From contig JAEZCA010000024.1 in assembly GCA_023412665.1 (NCBI GenBank), positions 1 through 34,854 on the forward strand: a stretch of DNA of 34,854 bases. The letters are read 5' to 3'. The stretch's first letter is position 1. Each line of letters begins with the position of its first letter. Below the pieces are notes generated by a model. It saw only the letters and a list, made by a program, of their open reading frames with translations, did no database searches and had not been told where the DNA came from. Source of the DNA: Bacillota bacterium (GTDB lineage Bacteria; Bacillota; Clostridia; Acetivibrionales; DTU013). This document shows positions 31,886-34,854 of this stretch, in pieces. The translations under genes and the position numbers were made by a program.

Positions 31886-33103
31886 TTAAATCCGGTCGGT
31901 TTTTCCGGATGGCTGCTGCAAATCAGGAAACATTGCAATACTTCTATTGAGAATGCCCTGCATATAAGCAATTGAAATACCGTAATTGGTGATGGGCACC
32001 TGCTGGTCGGCAGCGTATTTGCTGCGATATTTCATTTCCCTTTCATTGAGCATGCAGCCTCCGCAATGGATTATCAGTGAGTATTCGGTCAAATCTTCCG
32101 GAAATTCCGTTCCGGACGAAAATCTGAAGTTGATCTGCTTTCCGGTATAGCTTTTTATCCACTTAGGCAGCTTCTCAGTACCGATATCGCCGCATTGCCT
32201 GTGGTGGGTACACCCCTCCGAAATAAGGACTGTATCTCCATCCTTCAGATAATCCAATTCTCTGGCTCCCTTAACAGCAGCTGCAAGGCTGCCCTTGTAC
32301 CTTGCAAAAAGTATGGAGAACGAAGTCAGCGGGATATCTTCGGGGGTTTCAGCCGAAACCATTGCAAACACCTGACTGTCGGTTATGACTAGTGATGGCT
32401 TTTTCCCCAAAGCGGACAGTGTTTCCCGAAGCTCAGTTTCCTTTACTACGATAGATACTGCTCCGGCATCAATAATATCCCGTATCGTCTGCTGCTGTGG
32501 CAGAATCAGCCTTCCCTTCGGAGCAGCCTTGTCAATGGGTACTACAAGCACAACAAAGTCCGACGGCTTTATTATGTCGCTTACGATCCTGGATTGTGGT
32601 TCATCAGTGACTGCAAGGGCCGCAATCATTTCTTTCAACTCATTTATATGATATCCGGTCTTCGCGCTTACATATATCTCATTCCGTTCCGCATTTGACT
32701 CATGTCCCGATATATCGGACTTATTGTAAACAATAAGATAGTTTATGAGCTTCTCTTTAAAAAGCACAATCAGCTCTTCGTCTTCCTTTGATCTGCCCTC
32801 AGCAGAATCGATGACCAAAACAGCCACGTCTGTTTTATTCAGCACCTGGCGGCTTTTCTTGATACGCAGTTCTCCCAGGGCACCCTCATCGTCAATGCCC
32901 GGTGTGTCAATAATGACAACAGGTCCGATTGGCAGCAATTCCATAGCTTTATAGACAGGGTCCGTCGTTGTACCCTTTATATCCGAAACAATGGACAGCG
33001 CCTGGCCGGTAACCGCATTTACAACACTTGATTTACCCGCATTCCGCTTGCCGAAAAAGCCAATGTGGATACGTTCCGAAGATGGTGAATCATTCATTCC
33101 CAT
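31886..33103 (-). CDS. hydF: [FeFe]-hydrogenase maturation GTPase HydF
   Basis: This 405-residue scaffold protein loads the diiron subcluster of the H-cluster, assembled by HydE and HydG, onto HydA. The N-terminal G domain has the P-loop GKRNAGKSS (18-26), GTTTDPV (G2), DTPGIDDEG (G3) and NKSD (G4). The C-terminal cluster-binding domain has CTHHRQCGDIG and HCGGC, the CxH-n-HCxxC ligands of HydF. The start is the ATG 9 bases after AAAGGG; a TTG seven codons earlier lies on that site. It follows hydG, and hydE lies beyond. The structural hydrogenase is not in the window. Confidence 0.96.
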   Translation of the reverse strand: MGMNDSPSSERIHIGFFGKRNAGKSSVVNAVTGQALSIVSDIKGTTTDPVYKAMELLPIGPVVIIDTPGIDDEGALGELRIKKSRQVLNKTDVAVLVIDSAEGRSKEDEELIVLFKEKLINYLIVYNKSDISGHESNAERNEIYVSAKTGYHINELKEMIAALAVTDEPQSRIVSDIIKPSDFVVLVVPIDKAAPKGRLILPQQQTIRDIIDAGAVSIVVKETELRETLSALGKKPSLVITDSQVFAMVSAETPEDIPLTSFSILFARYKGSLAAAVKGARELDYLKDGDTVLISEGCTHHRQCGDIGTEKLPKWIKSYTGKQINFRFSSGTEFPEDLTEYSLIIHCGGCMLNEREMKYRSKYAADQQVPITNYGISIAYMQGILNRSIAMFPDLQQPSGKTDRI

Positions 33104-33163
33104 TTTATTAATCCCTTTCCTCAATAATTATCTGAACCGAGCCTGTGGTTTCAATTTCCAATG

Positions 33164-33178
33164 GGGGCAAGCCCCCCT
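33164..33178. other. GC-rich hairpin between hydG and hydF
   Basis: The 6-bp palindrome GGGGGC/GCCCCC lies in the 103-bp gap between hydG and hydF. It may slow transcription or protect the message; there is no U-tract, so read-through from hydG into hydF remains likely. Confidence 0.3.
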
Positions 33179-33206
33179 GCGGCTCCCTTTCCCCGGCAGT
33201 ATCTGA

Positions 33207-34625
33207 TCAGAACCTGAAATCGCGGCTTCCATTTGCGATGTTGATTAGGTTTTGTCTTGCAATCCTGCCAACCTTTTCATTCGGGATGTTTACGATCTCC
33301 CTTTGAATGAGAGATTCTCCGACCTCCCTGGTTCCGGCGGAGGCATAATCCTCCAGATACTCCTTCAACGTCATAAGGGCGTTGGGATGACAGCAGTTCT
33401 GTATCTGCCCGCTCTTGCAAAGGCTCATGAACCTGTCGCCGGTCCTGCCCTCCCTGTAGCATGCGGTACAGAAGCTAGGTATATAGCCTAGCTCCATCAG
33501 CCACCTGACCACCTCATCCAGTGTCCTTTTGTCGGAAACCTCAAACTGCTCGGAGTTTTCATCCTCCGGTTCAGGCTCGCAGTATCCTCCCACACTGGTT
33601 CTTGACGCTCCGCTTATCTGCGACACGCCAAGATGCAGTACTCTTTCCCTGCATTCCCTGCTCTCCCGGGTCGATACGATCATTCCTGTGTATGGTACCG
33701 ATACACGTATACAAGCAACTATTTTTGCAAATGTATCATCGTCGATACCGTTGCTGAAAGCAGACGGATCTATATCATCGGCTCTGCGGATCCTCGGAAC
33801 GCTTATAGTGTGCGGCCCGATTCCAAAAGCCGCTTCCAAATGCTCTGCATGCATCAGCAATGCCGCAAATTCATAGCGATAAAGTTCCAGCCCGAAAAGC
33901 ACACCCAGTCCCACATCATCTATGCCGCCCTGCATCGCCCTGTCCATGGCTTCCGTGTGATAAGCATAATTATGCTTTGGCCCTGTAGGATGCAGTTTTT
34001 CATAGCTTTCCTTGTGATAGGTCTCCTGGAAGAGGATATAGGTTCCAATACCAGCGTCCTTCAGTCTTCTATAGTTTTCAACAGTCGTTGCCGCAATATT
34101 GACATTGACACGGCGGATCGCACCGTTTTTGTGCTTGATGCTGTATATCGTATTTATGCTCTCGAGGATATACTCCAGCGGATTATTTACAGGGTCCTCC
34201 CCCGCTTCAATGGCCAGACGCTTATGTCCCATGTCCTGCAGGGCGATCACTTCCCTGCGGATCTCATCCTGGGTCATTTTCTTCCTGGCGATGTGCTTGT
34301 TTTTCATATGATATGGGCAATAAACACAACCATTGACACAGTAGTTAGACAGATACAGAGGTGCGAACAACACGATGCGGTTGCCATAGAAGTCCTTTTT
34401 TATCTGCTCTGCAAGGGCAAACAGTTCCTTGTTTTTATCCTCCAGTTCACAGTCCAGAAGCACTGCCGCTTCCCTATGAGAAAGCCCTTTCCTGAGCTTT
34501 GCCTTTTGGAGAATGCTGTCAATCAGCGCAGCATTGTTTTTGTTTTTCTCCGCATATTGCAGCGTTTCAAGCACCTCGTCGTGTAAAATGAATTCTTCAG
34601 CCTTTGATGATTTTGGATCGTACAT
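33207..34625 (-). CDS. hydG: [FeFe]-hydrogenase maturase HydG, tyrosine lyase
   Basis: This 472-residue radical SAM enzyme cleaves tyrosine to make the CO and cyanide ligands of the H-cluster. The SAM cluster motif CVNGCVYC (Cys96, Cys100, Cys103) and the C-terminal auxiliary-cluster cysteines (CTACYREGRTGDRFM, then C near 'LCKSG') are both present, distinguishing it from ThiH. Typical HydG segments include RVNVNIAATTVENYR and ILFQETYHKESY. GGGG lies 7 bases before the ATG. It follows hydE with a 100-bp gap and precedes hydF, consistent with one maturation operon. Confidence 0.97.
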   Translation of the reverse strand: MYDPKSSKAEEFILHDEVLETLQYAEKNKNNAALIDSILQKAKLRKGLSHREAAVLLDCELEDKNKELFALAEQIKKDFYGNRIVLFAPLYLSNYCVNGCVYCPYHMKNKHIARKKMTQDEIRREVIALQDMGHKRLAIEAGEDPVNNPLEYILESINTIYSIKHKNGAIRRVNVNIAATTVENYRRLKDAGIGTYILFQETYHKESYEKLHPTGPKHNYAYHTEAMDRAMQGGIDDVGLGVLFGLELYRYEFAALLMHAEHLEAAFGIGPHTISVPRIRRADDIDPSAFSNGIDDDTFAKIVACIRVSVPYTGMIVSTRESRECRERVLHLGVSQISGASRTSVGGYCEPEPEDENSEQFEVSDKRTLDEVVRWLMELGYIPSFCTACYREGRTGDRFMSLCKSGQIQNCCHPNALMTLKEYLEDYASAGTREVGESLIQREIVNIPNEKVGRIARQNLINIANGSRDFRF

Positions 34626-34697
34626 GATAAAACCCCTTTCTTAAGCGGGTCAGGTGGCTCCGTCCTGCGGCGACACCGGCTTTCCCTTCAGTAATGG

Positions 34698-34712
34698 GAT
34701 CCTTGAAGGATC
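34698..34712. other. Palindrome between hydE and hydG
   Basis: GATCCTT-G-AAGGATC is a perfect 7-bp inverted repeat starting about 14 bases after the hydE stop. It could be a processing site in the hydEG message or a weak terminator. Confidence 0.3.
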
Positions 34713-34725
34713 AATTTGAAAACCT

Positions 34726-34854
34726 TTAAAGGATCGATTTATGGTCTCCACGGGATACAGCAATACGGTAACCGATACTCTCCACTCTCTTCTGAAGGCA
34801 GTACCGGCATTCCGCCGCTTCATCCCCTGTGCAGATTTTATTGTCATACAGCAT
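34726..34854 (-). CDS. hydE: [FeFe]-hydrogenase maturase HydE, C-terminal 42 residues (partial)
   Basis: The minus-strand frame open to the right edge ends at a TAA (34726-34728). It reads MLYDNKICTGDEAAECRYC, then LQKRVESIGYRIAVSRGD, a match to the C-terminus of HydE, where a Cys-rich 'KICTGDEAAECRxCL' block is followed by a conserved ESIGR-type segment and SRGD. HydE is a radical SAM enzyme that makes the diiron precursor of the H-cluster. Its start is outside the window. Its position immediately upstream of hydG, in the same direction, supports the identification. Confidence 0.7.
   Translation of the reverse strand: MLYDNKICTGDEAAECRYCLQKRVESIGYRIAVSRGDHKSIL

Noticed and set aside
33633..34586. 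317-residue plus-strand open frame
   Set aside because: It lies entirely antisense to hydG, lacks a ribosome binding site and has a composition unlike a real protein.
34650..34847. 65-residue open frame on the minus strand at the right edge
   Set aside because: It overlaps the true hydE C-terminal frame in another phase, has no recognisable similarity and no ribosome binding site.

Overview
The window looks like chromosome of an anaerobic, fermentative Clostridia-type member of the Bacillota. Evidence is gene content ([FeFe]-hydrogenase maturases HydE/HydG/HydF, a fused AdhE, a BlaI/M56 pair, a T-box-controlled argS), strong AGGAGG-type ribosome binding sites, sigma-A-like promoters and U-tailed terminators. 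The species cannot be named from the sequence. No phage, insertion sequence, integrase or CRISPR array was seen.

Layout. 1-375 carries two near-identical strong promoters facing left and a leader resembling that of a stable-RNA operon, so an rRNA (or tRNA) operon probably lies just off the left edge. 376-10299 is a run of leftward genes: a large lipoprotein, a UPF0371/DUF1846 protein, the ribosome GTPase HflX, a short independent transcription unit of unknown product, an acyl-CoA synthetase, a small lipoprotein, a YkuS-like protein and a DUF2461 protein. 10483-15044 reads rightward: a LysR regulator, then adhE with a phosphotransferase-fold kinase 35 bp downstream. Three Rex-like sites at exact 21-bp steps precede adhE, suggesting NADH/NAD+ control. 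15151-17460 reads leftward: the tail of a lost ABC permease, an MFS exporter and a PilZ protein. guaA (17645-18952) reads rightward; its glutaminase half is vestigial, and its 3' end has been copied twice downstream.

19334-23209 is a leftward three-gene operon: BlaI-type repressor, M56 (BlaR1-type) membrane protease without a fused sensor domain, and a large membrane protein with a long extracellular part. Two operator-like dyads lie at its promoter. A fused ABC ATPase-permease is divergent from it. The pair could form an envelope-stress or peptide-sensing module; this is inference. Next come truA (left), queG (right), an SplB-like radical SAM enzyme (left) and argS (left) behind a T-box leader. 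A cupin protein reads right. The window ends with the leftward hydrogenase maturation cluster hydE (last 42 codons only), hydG, hydF.

The most unusual items are the GMP synthase that has lost its glutamine-hydrolysing triad together with the tandem copies of its own 3' end, the triple Rex-like array before adhE and its kinase, the repressor/protease/membrane-protein operon, and the small transcription unit at 5929-6231.
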